Origin: Pyrinomonadaceae bacterium
GTDB taxonomy: Bacteria > Acidobacteriota > Blastocatellia > Pyrinomonadales > Pyrinomonadaceae
DNA length: 64,000 nucleotides
Direction of reading: 5' to 3'
Assembly (NCBI GenBank): GCA_030841085.1
Contig: JAVEDP010000032.1
Span: 84,684-148,683, forward strand
A program made the position numbers and the translations under genes. A model generated the notes under the pieces. The model was not told where the DNA came from, ran no database searches, and was given only the letters and a program-made list of their open reading frames with translations. Every line of letters begins with the position of its first letter. The first letter of the stretch is position 1. Positions 8,166-16,346 of this stretch are shown here, in pieces.

Positions 8166-9116
8166 ATGTTCGCCAAGACAAACTCTCGCCGAATTTCAAC
8201 TGCAATCCTGATCCTTTTGATTTCGCTGAGCGCGTGGCCGTCGGAAGCTAACGCAAAAAAGAAGAAACCCATGCCCAAAGGCGAACGCGTCATTTGGCGA
8301 GCGCCTGCGGACATAGGGTCGCGAGATTTGTTTCTCGGTCCAGGTGGTACGGCGATGAAACCCAACCTGCGGCGCATTAAGTTTATTAAAGAGGAGACCG
8401 GCGGCTACTCCAAAAAGTATCGCATTCGTGACGGCTCGGGTCGCATTTGGGTGGCGAAGGTGGGCAAGGAAGCGCAATCGGAAACGGCGGCGGTGCGTTT
8501 GTTGTGGGCCGCGGGTTACGTTACCGAAGTTAATTATCTTGTTCCGCGGTTGCGTATTCCCGACCAGGGAACGTTTGAAAATGTCAGGTTGGAAGCGAGA
8601 CCGGCATCGCAAAAGCGGCTCGACGAATGGAAGTGGGATGAGAATCCGTTCGTTGGTTCGCGTGCCTTTACGGGTTTGAAAACCATGATGATGTTATTCA
8701 ACAACTGGGACATTAAGGACTCGAACAACGTCGTAATTCTTTCCCACGGCCCGCGCGGAAATGAGCTGCGCTATGTCATCAGCGATCTCGGCGCCACTTT
8801 TGGCAAGACCGGCACGCTGCCTCTGTTTTGGCGCATCAGCCGCAGCCGTAACAATCCTGAAGATTATGAAAAGGCGAAATTTGTCGAAGGGGTTCGCGAC
8901 AATGGCATGGTGAATTTTCGTTACGGCGGCAGGAAGCGCGAGATTTTTGATGACATTAGCGTGCCGCAGGCGAAGTGGCTCGGCGAGTTGCTGTCGGGAT
9001 TGAGCACGGACCAAATCAAAGACGCGTTTCGCGCAGCGAACTATGACCCGGAAGAGATTGGAATTCTTACCGAAGCTGTTCAGGATCGAATTGAACAGTT
9101 GCGCAGTTTGCCTTAA
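8166..9116 (+). CDS. Predicted exported protein-kinase-like protein
   Basis: 316-aa protein with an N-terminal signal sequence (RRISTAILILLISLSAWPSEANA) followed by a lysine-rich stretch. The rest shows a protein-kinase-like motif order. A lysine in WVAKVGKE (K98) precedes a glutamate in SETAA (E106) as in the beta3 strand and alpha-C helix. A catalytic-loop-like NWDIKDSN (D182, K184, N187) matches DxKxxN, and ISDLG (D207) stands for DFG. I do not recognise a named family; HipA- or PI4K-like relatives are the alternatives. The start at 8166 has GGAGG seven bases upstream; the ATG at 8142 has none. Kinase activity outside the cytoplasm is inference from the motifs. Confidence 0.7.
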   Translation: MFAKTNSRRISTAILILLISLSAWPSEANAKKKKPMPKGERVIWRAPADIGSRDLFLGPGGTAMKPNLRRIKFIKEETGGYSKKYRIRDGSGRIWVAKVGKEAQSETAAVRLLWAAGYVTEVNYLVPRLRIPDQGTFENVRLEARPASQKRLDEWKWDENPFVGSRAFTGLKTMMMLFNNWDIKDSNNVVILSHGPRGNELRYVISDLGATFGKTGTLPLFWRISRSRNNPEDYEKAKFVEGVRDNGMVNFRYGGRKREIFDDISVPQAKWLGELLSGLSTDQIKDAFRAANYDPEEIGILTEAVQDRIEQLRSLP

Positions 9117-9125
9117 ACGGGAAAT

Positions 9126-9150
9126 GTAGGACAGGCATTCCTGCCTGTCC
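9126..9150 (+). repeat. REP element, family C, single copy
   Basis: GTAG followed by a palindrome with arms GGACAGGCA and TGCCTGTCC around TTCC. It lies ten bases after the stop of the kinase-like gene. GTAG plus palindrome is the arrangement known for REPs mobilised by RAYT transposases, and a RAYT gene is encoded at 9805-10347. Confidence 0.9.
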
Positions 9151-9279
9151 TCTTAAGCCATTACATCCAGGTACATCTCGTCTCCGCGCCACACGCGAAT
9201 TATTCACCGAGTCCGGAACATTCCGCTTCAGCAGGCGTCTAAGTCCATCGATAATCTACGCGACGGAGGAGGCTCTATC

Positions 9280-9768
9280 ATGGCGGAAACCTCTGATTCA
9301 AAGACTACACCCGCGATCAACGTTACGCCGTTGATCGATGTTCTCCTTGTACTGCTGATTATCTTTATGGTCTCCGCTCCATTGCGACCTCATCGTTTCG
9401 CGACCGCCCTTCCTTCCGAGCCCGACAATCGACCTGTTTTGCCTGACCCGCATACGCTGGTGGTAACGGTCCAACCCGATCACACCCTAAAATTAAATGG
9501 CCTGACTGACGACATGGGAACGATCGAAGACCCGGCGAAACTTTGTAGAGCGCTTACCTCTCTCTTTCAAGAACGGACAAAGAATCATGTTTACAGCGAT
9601 GAAATGCGTTCCCGCTTTGACCTTCCGGAAGACGTTCGCATTCTAAAGACCGTCTTCATCAAGGCGCCGCGCTCATTTCCATATGGCGAGGTGGTTCAGG
9701 TGGTTGATAGTGTTAAGGGCGCTGGCGCACGCACGGTCGGTCTGCAGCTCGATGGTCTTAACCAGTAG
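9280..9768 (+). CDS. ExbD/TolR-type biopolymer transport protein
   Basis: 162-aa inner-membrane protein of the ExbD/TolR family, part of the proton-driven motor that energises TonB-dependent outer-membrane transport. It has a single N-terminal membrane helix (VTPLIDVLLVLLIIFMVSAP) with the conserved Asp20, followed by a periplasmic domain. The start has GGAGG upstream. No exbB or tonB gene is adjacent; a TonB-domain protein is at 41685 and a TonB-dependent receptor at 16347-19820. The middle of the periplasmic domain (residues 80-120) looks longer than in standard ExbD. Its TAG stop is part of the GTAG head of a REP element. Confidence 0.88.
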   Translation: MAETSDSKTTPAINVTPLIDVLLVLLIIFMVSAPLRPHRFATALPSEPDNRPVLPDPHTLVVTVQPDHTLKLNGLTDDMGTIEDPAKLCRALTSLFQERTKNHVYSDEMRSRFDLPEDVRILKTVFIKAPRSFPYGEVVQVVDSVKGAGARTVGLQLDGLNQ

Positions 9769-9789
9769 GACAGGCATTCCTGCTTGTCC
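9765..9789 (+). repeat. REP element, family C, overlapping the exbD stop
   Basis: GTAG (9765-9768) plus palindrome with arms GGACAGGCA and TGCTTGTCC. The last three bases of GTAG are the exbD stop codon. It is the left flank of the RAYT gene. Confidence 0.88.
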
Positions 9790-9804
9790 ATTGATCCTTC
9801 ATTC

Positions 9805-10347
9805 CTACTCATTCCACGCGCTAGACCATGGCCACTTCTTCGCATCATTCACCAAACCCGCTTTTACAGGATTCCGTTCAATGTAACGTTTAATGCGGTA
9901 GAACTGTTCTTCATTCCGAACCGCATGGTCAAACGATTCGTCCTGCCAGAATCTTTCTCCGGTGCGTCCTAACAACTTGTTGCACTCGCGCGCCGTGTAT
10001 CCTTTGATTGACTTAGTTATTCGGGCCAACCGCACTTTAGGCCAAACGAGAATATGAACATGGTTTGACATCACCACGAACGAACTTAGCCTATAGAGAT
10101 CAAGTTCAGTTTCGCCGAACCGACAAGCATCGACCACTTTTTGTGCCAAGGCCGAATCCTTTAACCAGGTTGGTCCATAGCCAGCGCGATCCAACTCATT
10201 ATCAAATAACAAAAATCTTTTGCTTTTGTCTTTCTCTTTGAGAATCAAAGCAAGTTTGGAGACTGGTATTGAACCGTACAAGCGCCAGGTAATGAAAAGA
10301 GCGCTGCCGGGTTTTTGCCAATGAGGGAGATGACGTCGATAAAACAT
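9805..10347 (-). CDS. REP-associated tyrosine transposase (RAYT)
   Basis: 180-aa transposase of the Y1/IS200-related RAYT group, single-strand endonucleases that recognise and probably spread REP palindromes. The HUH motif is NHVHIL near residue 97, and the catalytic tyrosine is expected in SIKGYTAREC. The C-terminal helix has the typical RYIERNPVKAGLV block and ends in WPWSSA. I chose the ATG at 10347 because the extension to 10389 runs through a degenerate REP copy at 10350-10374. The gene is bracketed by REPs at 9765-9789 and 10350-10374 and neighbours a seven-copy array, as expected for a RAYT with its cognate repeats. Confidence 0.92.
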   Translation of the reverse strand: MFYRRHLPHWQKPGSALFITWRLYGSIPVSKLALILKEKDKSKRFLLFDNELDRAGYGPTWLKDSALAQKVVDACRFGETELDLYRLSSFVVMSNHVHILVWPKVRLARITKSIKGYTARECNKLLGRTGERFWQDESFDHAVRNEEQFYRIKRYIERNPVKAGLVNDAKKWPWSSAWNE

Positions 10348-10349
10348 AA

Positions 10350-10374
10350 GTAGGACTGCATTCTTGCCTCGTCT
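10350..10374 (+). repeat. Degenerate REP next to the RAYT start
   Basis: GTAGGACTGCATTCTTGCCT followed by CGTC is an imperfect family C element that abuts the RAYT start codon on the upstream side. It may be the boundary of the RAYT unit or lie in its promoter region. Confidence 0.65.
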
Positions 10375-10443
10375 GATTCTTGAACTCAACCTTCATCACC
10401 GAAGCCAGAGTTTCGCAAGATGCAAGCGGCTTTGTAACTCGAG

Positions 10444-10468
10444 GTAGGACAGGCATTCCTGCCTGTCC
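10444..10468 (+). repeat. REP element, family C
   Basis: Perfect copy with GTAG head and TTCC loop, oriented opposite to the tandem array that begins 23 bases downstream. Confidence 0.9.
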
Positions 10469-10490
10469 ACTTCTTGGAAATAATGTGAAA

Positions 10491-10699
10491 GGGACAGACA
10501 GGAATGTCTGTCCTACGAAAGGGACAGACAGGAATGTCTGTGCTACGCAAAAAGGGACAGACAGGAATGTCTATCCTACGAAAGGGACAGACAGGAATGT
10601 CTGTCCTACGAAAGGCACAGACAGGAATGTCTGTCCTACGAAAGGGACAGACAGGAATGTCTGTCCTACGAAAGGGACAGACAGGAATGTCTGTCCTAC
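10491..10699 (-). repeat. Tandem array of seven REP elements
   Basis: Seven head-to-tail copies, mostly on a 30-base period, start at 10491, 10521, 10554, 10584, 10614, 10644 and 10674. Each has arms GGGACAGACA and TGTCTGTCC around GGAA and ends in TAC, that is, the GTAG type read on the minus strand. Units are separated by GAAA-like spacers of 4-7 bases. Single-base variants (TGTGCTAC, CTATCC, GGCACAG) show that the array has begun to diverge. It lies between RAYT and the TPR gene. Confidence 0.95.
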
Positions 10700-10810
10700 T
10701 CAGCCAACCAAAATGCGTTGCTCTCCATCTTGATCTATCATGGCTCGTCGGCCTATTGTCGTCCGGGTGATGACCTGCATTTTCTTTCCGTCTCAAGGAG
10801 TTTTGAATTA

Positions 10811-11845
10811 ATGAGAAAGCAATATCGTTTAGCCCTCCTCGTTCTCACCACATTGGCTGTCGTCCCGGTTCTCGCTCAACCTCAGGCTGGCGGCGGCAGC
10901 TTGTCGCGCGAACCCGCGGGCGGTGCCGCGATGATCTTTCGCAAGCCTGAGAATCCGCCGGTCCATGGCGCGAGCGGTCCCAGCGCAGTCGGTGGCGACA
11001 GATCGTCCGCTCGAACGCGAACACGATCAAAGCCTACGGTGAACGTGCAAGAGCAGACCATCGCCAAAGCCAACGCTGCTCGTAGCGCCTCCACCCCGCG
11101 TTACTCTGAAGCTGAACTGAATTACAAACTCGCCGCCAGGCAGGATCCCAATGACGCGCGCGCGCAACTCGGGCTCGGTAATGTTTATTTGGATCAGGGC
11201 CGCTTTCAGGATGCGGTCGCTGCTTACCAACAAGCGCTAAAAGTGAAGCCGGATTACAGCGATGCATATCAGCCGCTCAGTTATGCGCTGGCGCAACTGG
11301 GTCGTTTCCCGGAAGCCGCGGAGACACTGAAGCAAGCGCTTGCATTCGATCCGGACAACGCGGAGATTTACAACAACCTCGCGTTTACGTATGCACATGC
11401 CGAACGTTATCCGGAGGCCATCGATGCGAGCCAACATGCGATCACGCTGTTGGGCCAAACGGGCGGCGCCTATAGGCAGGGACTGCAAAACCGGAACGAG
11501 GTTTTGTCTAATGCTTACAAGAATCTTGGTAATTCCTATAACGAGTTGAAGCACTACAGCGAGGCTGCGGAAGCTTTGAAGAAAGCAGCGGAGATTGAGC
11601 CGACGAACGCAGCCGCGCATTTCAATCTCGGCCTGGCGCTCTACAACGGCAAGCGTTACTCGGAAGCGATTGAAGCCTACAAGGCAGTTGTGAAGCTGCG
11701 CCCGCAACTGGCCGCCGCACACTACAACCTCGGTCTAACTTTCGTAGCGATTAACGATCAAGCTTCTGCGCGTCAGGAGTTGGAGATTCTTAAACCGCTC
11801 AACGCGCAAATGGCAAGCGCTCTCAGTGGATTGATCAAAAGGTAA
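10811..11845 (+). CDS. Exported tetratricopeptide-repeat protein
   Basis: 344-aa protein with a signal peptide (MRKQYRLALLVLTTLAVVPV, cleavage after VLAQ). A glycine-, serine- and arginine-rich linker covers about residues 25-85. About six TPR units follow, recognisable by A-x-x-x-LG-N-x-Y-x-x-x-x-x-x-x-A patterns such as ARAQLGLGNVYLDQGRFQDA and AAHFNLGLALYNGKRYSEA. TPRs are protein-binding scaffolds, and the partner is unknown. The start at 10811 has AAGGAG ten bases upstream; the longer frame from 10718 runs into REP-adjacent DNA. No pathway is evident from the neighbours. Confidence 0.88.
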   Translation: MRKQYRLALLVLTTLAVVPVLAQPQAGGGSLSREPAGGAAMIFRKPENPPVHGASGPSAVGGDRSSARTRTRSKPTVNVQEQTIAKANAARSASTPRYSEAELNYKLAARQDPNDARAQLGLGNVYLDQGRFQDAVAAYQQALKVKPDYSDAYQPLSYALAQLGRFPEAAETLKQALAFDPDNAEIYNNLAFTYAHAERYPEAIDASQHAITLLGQTGGAYRQGLQNRNEVLSNAYKNLGNSYNELKHYSEAAEALKKAAEIEPTNAAAHFNLGLALYNGKRYSEAIEAYKAVVKLRPQLAAAHYNLGLTFVAINDQASARQELEILKPLNAQMASALSGLIKR

Positions 11846-12019
11846 GCGCGACGAAGCGCCCAAGGCGCGCAATGGAGAAGCCTGGGGCAACGCCCCAGGA
11901 CCGATGAAAATTTGATCTCGAGCACCGAAGGCGCGGAATGATTTGTCTCATCTTGTGATGCGCGCTTTCAGCGCCGAAAGTTTTTTTAGTAACTCTTCCT
12001 GGGCCGTTGGCACAGGCTA
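11846..12019. repeat. Intergenic hairpin region between two convergent genes
   Basis: It holds a perfect 8-bp stem, CCTGGGGC-AAC-GCCCCAGG, at 11881-11899. The sequence AAGCCTGGGG around it is shared with the arms of the MITE at 20834-21153. There is no T-run after the stem, so it may not be a classic intrinsic terminator, but its place between converging genes suits a 3' end signal. No gene is seen. Confidence 0.6.
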
Positions 12020-12607
12020 TTACATTCCCCGCCCTTGGCGCTTTGGTTTTGCTGTCCACTCCACTGCGTCCTTCAATTCCGCAAACAGCCGCGCCAGATC
12101 TTTCGGTTGATGGTGCGCGTTCAGGCCGCTTGGATTCGGCAACACCCAGACGCGAGTCTTGCCGATAGTTTTTTCCTGCTCACCGATATTCGCTTTTGCA
12201 TTTCCAAATGCAGCGCGATAGGCGCCTACGCCAAGCACTGCCAGAAACTCCGGTTGATAACGTCTGATTTTTGCAGCCAGGCGCTTTCCGCCTGCGATTA
12301 ACTCTGCACGCGACAATTGATCGGCGGTCGCGGTGGCGCGCATTACTACATTCGTAACACCGAATCCGAGTGCCAGCAATTCAAGCTCGTCGAACGGCGA
12401 CAACAGCCGATCGGTAAAGCCCGAGGCGACGAGTGCGGGCCAGAAGCGATTGCCGGGCCGCGCAAAGTGATGGCCCACGGCGGCCGTGTACAGTCCGGGA
12501 TTGATGCCGCAAAAGAGAACGCGCAAGCCGGGCGCGATTACGTCGCGAACAGTCTTGCCCGCGGCGGCGATGAGTTGTTCTTTAGTTGGTTTCCAGGGTT
12601 GAGTCAA
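12020..12607 (-). CDS. mug: G/U mismatch-specific DNA glycosylase
   Basis: 195-aa uracil-DNA glycosylase of the Mug/TDG family, which removes uracil or ethenocytosine from mismatches with guanine. Motif 1 is GINPGL, with Asn as the catalytic-site residue of this family, and motif 2 is NPSGLNAHH, the inserted wedge. The segment FARPGNRFWPAL is also typical. It starts 17 bases after the stop of the VWFA protein gene and may be co-transcribed with it, with no known link. Confidence 0.93.
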   Translation of the reverse strand: MTQPWKPTKEQLIAAAGKTVRDVIAPGLRVLFCGINPGLYTAAVGHHFARPGNRFWPALVASGFTDRLLSPFDELELLALGFGVTNVVMRATATADQLSRAELIAGGKRLAAKIRRYQPEFLAVLGVGAYRAAFGNAKANIGEQEKTIGKTRVWVLPNPSGLNAHHQPKDLARLFAELKDAVEWTAKPKRQGRGM

Positions 12608-12624
12608 GAATGGCTGGTCTTGCT

Positions 12625-14823
12625 TTACTCGATTTCAAAACGCGCCTCTTGCGAAGCACTCTGTTTTGAAATTCTATCGATGACAGTAACTTTCAAAATG
12701 TAGCGACCCGCCGGCAAGCCCGCGAGTGGAACCTCGCCGGCGTAAGGTATGCGCGACAAGTCAGTAACGCCGTCGACCGAAATTTTCTTTAATGGAATAG
12801 TGACCACGGGCTGATCATCGCGGACCATTAGCAATTGCAGCGCGAGGTCAGGCTTGGAATCGGGCGCCGGCGCGGCCCCTGCGTTGTAAACAAAAATCGC
12901 GAAGCGCAAGTTGCTGTCGCGCTGGAACCGATGGCTAACGTTAACTTCCAGCGAACTCGCTGCGGTCTGATTGGTTGCAGAGTTGCTATTTGCCGCGGCC
13001 GCTGGCGGCACGCCAATTAGTACACTGCTCATCCCCAATTCAGTGGGTTTCAGATTGGGAATTTCGATCCAACCATTCGCGCTGCCAATGCGACCGCTTT
13101 TCGGATCGCGCGCTCCGACGCGGACTTGATACATGCCCGGTTGCAAAAACAATGGATAGGAATATCGCACACTGCCGCGTCCCGAAACATAGTCAGGTTG
13201 GGCCTCGAGCGTTAGCTTTTTGTTGAACGATCCGCCGGATTGACCGCGGTCGTTGAAAAAGACTCCGGCCACTTCAACCGCCGCGACTTGTTTGCCGTCG
13301 ACGGTTTCAAAGGTAAGGAAAGCACTGGGCACCTCCATCATCGTACTCAACAGCCATTTCTTGTCAGAGCTATTGACGTAAGTCAGGTTCAGGGAGATAG
13401 GAATGGCGTGCTCGGGAAAAGTGCCACGAATTTTTTGCCCCAGCTCCGAATCCGCCAGTTTGTCGGGTGCGGCCGGTTTGTTGCCCTCGGGTTGTTTTGG
13501 CTTGCTCGACTTGGCGGCAACTGGTTCGGGTTCGACATCGTAGAATCCGCGCCTGACATGGACCACCAGTTGCGGCCTGCCTACAACTTTTACTTCTATG
13601 CGATGAAACTTGCTGCTGGCGTGTTGCGTTTCGCGTTCCGGCTTCCAGGCCAACAGGTAATAAGCAGACGTTTCCTTGAGAGCTCGTGTCAGGCCGCTGC
13701 CCAGCGCGTTCGTATTAAAAGTTGGTCGCCCCCCCGTGTCCCGCGCTAACGCATTCATTGCATCCTGCGAAGCGGCCATTTCACCCATCGACGAGCGGGC
13801 CAATCGGCCTGAGACATCGAAAGCGCTTTCCGTAGCGGCGTCGGGAAGACCGGTGGCCAGCCCGCGCGCGTCTATTGAATAGATAACAACGCCGCTACGT
13901 GCCGCGAGGCTTGTGATTCGCTGCACGCGACTCATAGAACCTTCCTCGGGATTGAGAAAGAATCCACCCGAGATAAAGAATACGAGCTTACGCCCCGCCA
14001 GCTTGTTTGCCGATCGCACCAAGCTGTCCAGACCGGAGATCGTGGCCATCGTTGCGACTTCGGCTTGCTGCAGCATCATGCGCGCACGCGAGTGCACTAC
14101 CGTCTCGGCCTGCTCGCGAGACATGCCCGGGTTTTGGGCAACGGTTTGCTCGACAAAAAAATCATTAGTGTCGCGGTCACCCCTTTCGATTTGCAACGAC
14201 TGATATTCAGTCATCGGAGGCCGGTCCAGGTCCCTGACCGAATAAGGACGGAACTTAAGCCGCTCTAGCGCGGCATGAAGCACAGTCTTGTTATCTGTCA
14301 GTTGTTGCAGAAATCCGATTTGACCGCTGGCCGAGGTAATCGCTACCTCATCGTTCTGGGCCATCTGTTTATCGACGAACTCGCTGACTACTTTCCTGGC
14401 AGCATTCAAGCCGGCAAGGTCCATATGCAAATCGTCGAGGTAAAAAAAGATCGGGCGACCCCGATCGAGCGGTACCGGGCCGGCTGTATCTGAGGTATCG
14501 GTTCGTTTAGAGGAGCCGCGCGCAGCTGCAAGTTGAGATTCTTCGTTCGCGCTGCCGGCAATGATACGTTCAAAAAAATCAATCGGCTTGGGCTGCCCAT
14601 CGATGCGCAGTTCAAAATCTTCTTTCTTTAGGCCATCGACGAAGTGGCCATCCTTGTCGAACACCATTACATCCGTCTGCACGAGTTCGGTGAATACTCG
14701 CAAAACATCCGTTTGGTCCCGCTTCCCGCCTGCAGGCGTCTGCGCAAAAACTGGAGCGGAAATCAGCACGCACAGCAAAACGCACGTCGTTGCAGTTCTC
14801 GAAATACCAGGCATTAATTGCAT
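12625..14823 (-). CDS. VWFA-related domain secreted protein
   Basis: 732-aa protein with a signal peptide (TTCVLLCVLISAPVFAQ) and a von Willebrand factor A-like domain at about residues 125-330, of the type found in large paralogous sets in Acidobacteria. The usual MIDAS DxSxS is replaced by LDDLHM, as is common in that family, so metal binding is uncertain. A segment around 65-80 (KDGHFVDGLKKEDFEL) is the conserved entry to the family. A Pro/Lys linker near 425-450 leads to a C-terminal beta-rich half of unknown role. Function is unknown; extracellular adhesion or envelope work is inference. Confidence 0.87.
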   Translation of the reverse strand: MQLMPGISRTATTCVLLCVLISAPVFAQTPAGGKRDQTDVLRVFTELVQTDVMVFDKDGHFVDGLKKEDFELRIDGQPKPIDFFERIIAGSANEESQLAAARGSSKRTDTSDTAGPVPLDRGRPIFFYLDDLHMDLAGLNAARKVVSEFVDKQMAQNDEVAITSASGQIGFLQQLTDNKTVLHAALERLKFRPYSVRDLDRPPMTEYQSLQIERGDRDTNDFFVEQTVAQNPGMSREQAETVVHSRARMMLQQAEVATMATISGLDSLVRSANKLAGRKLVFFISGGFFLNPEEGSMSRVQRITSLAARSGVVIYSIDARGLATGLPDAATESAFDVSGRLARSSMGEMAASQDAMNALARDTGGRPTFNTNALGSGLTRALKETSAYYLLAWKPERETQHASSKFHRIEVKVVGRPQLVVHVRRGFYDVEPEPVAAKSSKPKQPEGNKPAAPDKLADSELGQKIRGTFPEHAIPISLNLTYVNSSDKKWLLSTMMEVPSAFLTFETVDGKQVAAVEVAGVFFNDRGQSGGSFNKKLTLEAQPDYVSGRGSVRYSYPLFLQPGMYQVRVGARDPKSGRIGSANGWIEIPNLKPTELGMSSVLIGVPPAAAANSNSATNQTAASSLEVNVSHRFQRDSNLRFAIFVYNAGAAPAPDSKPDLALQLLMVRDDQPVVTIPLKKISVDGVTDLSRIPYAGEVPLAGLPAGRYILKVTVIDRISKQSASQEARFEIE

Positions 14824-15008
14824 AACCTGTTAGATTCTTTGACTGACATTTTTCTGGGGAGACGCTTGCCGCAGGAGCAGCCTGAGAAGAACGATGGTCC
14901 GCTTAAGCAAGCAATACGCCGATGCGCAACTATGTATCAAACCGCTGCCACGCGCAACAACAAACAGCAAAAAGAACAAGCATCCGAGAAAATGGATTAC
15001 AGCCCTTA

Positions 15009-15134
15009 CTGGGACCGGCGATACTCGGACCGCGGGCGTCTCGCCCGCAATGAGCGCGTAGCGCGAACAACTCGAGCACTTAACCATATTTGGTGACGCA
15101 GCCATGCGGGCGGGACGCCCGCGGTCCCAGTAAA
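15009..15134. repeat. Palindromic repeat pair, family E
   Basis: This lies in the gap 14824-15146, which has no gene. A first copy at about 15009-15050 reads CTTACTGGGACC ... GACCGCGGGCGTCTCGCCCG; the complementary copy at 15106-15134 is identical over 29 bases to the element inside glcDE. The two arms could pair over about 30 bases. Nothing else is visible in the gap. Confidence 0.85.
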
Positions 15135-15146
15135 ATCGTTGAGCGC

Positions 15147-16322
15147 TTAAGCGGCTGATACTGCTAGCTCGCCGTTAACCATCACCAGGACTGGTTTTCT
15201 GTCGGCATTTAACGCCACGAGGTCGGCTCCCTTGCCTGCTGCAATCGATCCACATTCGCCTTCGAGGCCCAATAGTTTTGCTGGATTAGTCGAGCTCATA
15301 AGCGACAAGTCAACTTCAGAAACGCCGAGTGACTGCATTGTGTGAACCGCGTCGAGCAGGCTGATAACGGAACCGGCAATGTTGCCCCGGCTGTTGCGCG
15401 TCCGACCATGTGTAACCGAAATCGACTCGCCCCAGATTTGATAATCGCCGTCTCCCAATCCCGCGGCCGCAATAGCGTCGCTTATCAGGACCAGCCGCTC
15501 GGCGCCTTTGCTTTTCAGGATCAGTTCCAGCGCGTGCCGATCAAGATGGATGCCGTCCGCGATCACATCGCAGGTTACATCGTCGCGCAATAGACCCCAG
15601 CCGATTGGCCCAGGCGCGCGGTGCCGAAACGGCGCCATCGCGTTCATAAAGTGCGTCATGTGTTGCGCGCCGGCAGCTACTGCTTTGTCGAGTAGTTCAA
15701 ATTCCGCGCGCGTATGTCCTATCGAAACAATCCAGCCGCGCCGTTTTAATTGGTCGACCAGTTCGATGCCGCCTTGAATTTCCGGAGCAATCGTCATCAT
15801 ATGCACCGCTGCAGGATTCGCTAGCCTCGGCAAACTATCGAGCGAATCATTGTGCACAAAACTCCGAAAATATTGCTGCCGCAGCGCCCCGCACTGCGCC
15901 GAGTTTACAAATGGGCCTTCATAATGAACGCCCAGAATGCGCGCGCCGGTCGTCGACTTCATCGCCTCTTCAATAGCCGCGACGGCGCGCGTGTAGTCCG
16001 CGTCAGGCGCGGGCACCAGCGTTGGCAACCAGCCAGTGACGCCCTGAGTTGCGATCCATTCCGAGATGCGATTAAGGCCGGCAGCGTCGGCCTCCATTGT
16101 GTCGACACCCACCGCGCCATGGATGTGCACGTCGATAAAACCCGGCACTAACATGCATCCGAAAAGATCGATTTCGTCGATACGGTCGGATGCCGATCCG
16201 GAATTACGCAGCGCTGCGATCCTGCCGTCGCCTATCAGCAGGTCTACATTCTGCGCGACGCGATCGGGAAACACAGTACGAGCGTTTCGCAGTAAGATTT
16301 GGTTTGTATTGGAAGGCGTCAA
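15147..16322 (-). CDS. nagA: N-acetylglucosamine-6-phosphate deacetylase
   Basis: 391-aa amidohydrolase that converts GlcNAc-6-phosphate to glucosamine-6-phosphate and acetate in the cytoplasm. Metal and substrate motifs are DVHIHG, the glutamate in HYEGPFVN, SIGHTRAEF, THFMNAM and the catalytic Asp in ISDAIAAAG. The only start that fits is the TTG at 16322; no good Shine-Dalgarno is visible. It begins 24 bases after the TonB-dependent receptor stop and shares its strand with murQ and the sugar kinase, forming an amino-sugar recycling group. The product would feed the SIS enzyme at 50920. Confidence 0.95.
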   Translation of the reverse strand: MTPSNTNQILLRNARTVFPDRVAQNVDLLIGDGRIAALRNSGSASDRIDEIDLFGCMLVPGFIDVHIHGAVGVDTMEADAAGLNRISEWIATQGVTGWLPTLVPAPDADYTRAVAAIEEAMKSTTGARILGVHYEGPFVNSAQCGALRQQYFRSFVHNDSLDSLPRLANPAAVHMMTIAPEIQGGIELVDQLKRRGWIVSIGHTRAEFELLDKAVAAGAQHMTHFMNAMAPFRHRAPGPIGWGLLRDDVTCDVIADGIHLDRHALELILKSKGAERLVLISDAIAAAGLGDGDYQIWGESISVTHGRTRNSRGNIAGSVISLLDAVHTMQSLGVSEVDLSLMSSTNPAKLLGLEGECGSIAAGKGADLVALNADRKPVLVMVNGELAVSAA

Positions 16323-16346
16323 GAATTGAAAGCGCGCTGGAAAAAT

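Noticed and set aside
10491..10699. CRISPR-like array with 30-base period
   Set aside because: The units are palindromic REPs separated by only 4-7 bases, too short for spacers, and no cas genes are near.
10380..10796. Overlapping ORFs on both strands through the REP array (TDRNVCPTKG-type repeats)
   Set aside because: The repeats are palindromic, so every frame is open by periodicity. No start signals or family similarity; a 30-base period keeps the frame open without coding.
11881..11899. Perfect 8-bp stem as an intrinsic terminator
   Set aside because: No T-run on either side; part of a dispersed repeat related to the MITE arms, so kept only as a hairpin.
14824..15146. ORFs of about 90 codons on both strands in the gap before nagA
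   Set aside because: They run across the family E palindromes and lack start signals or similarity.
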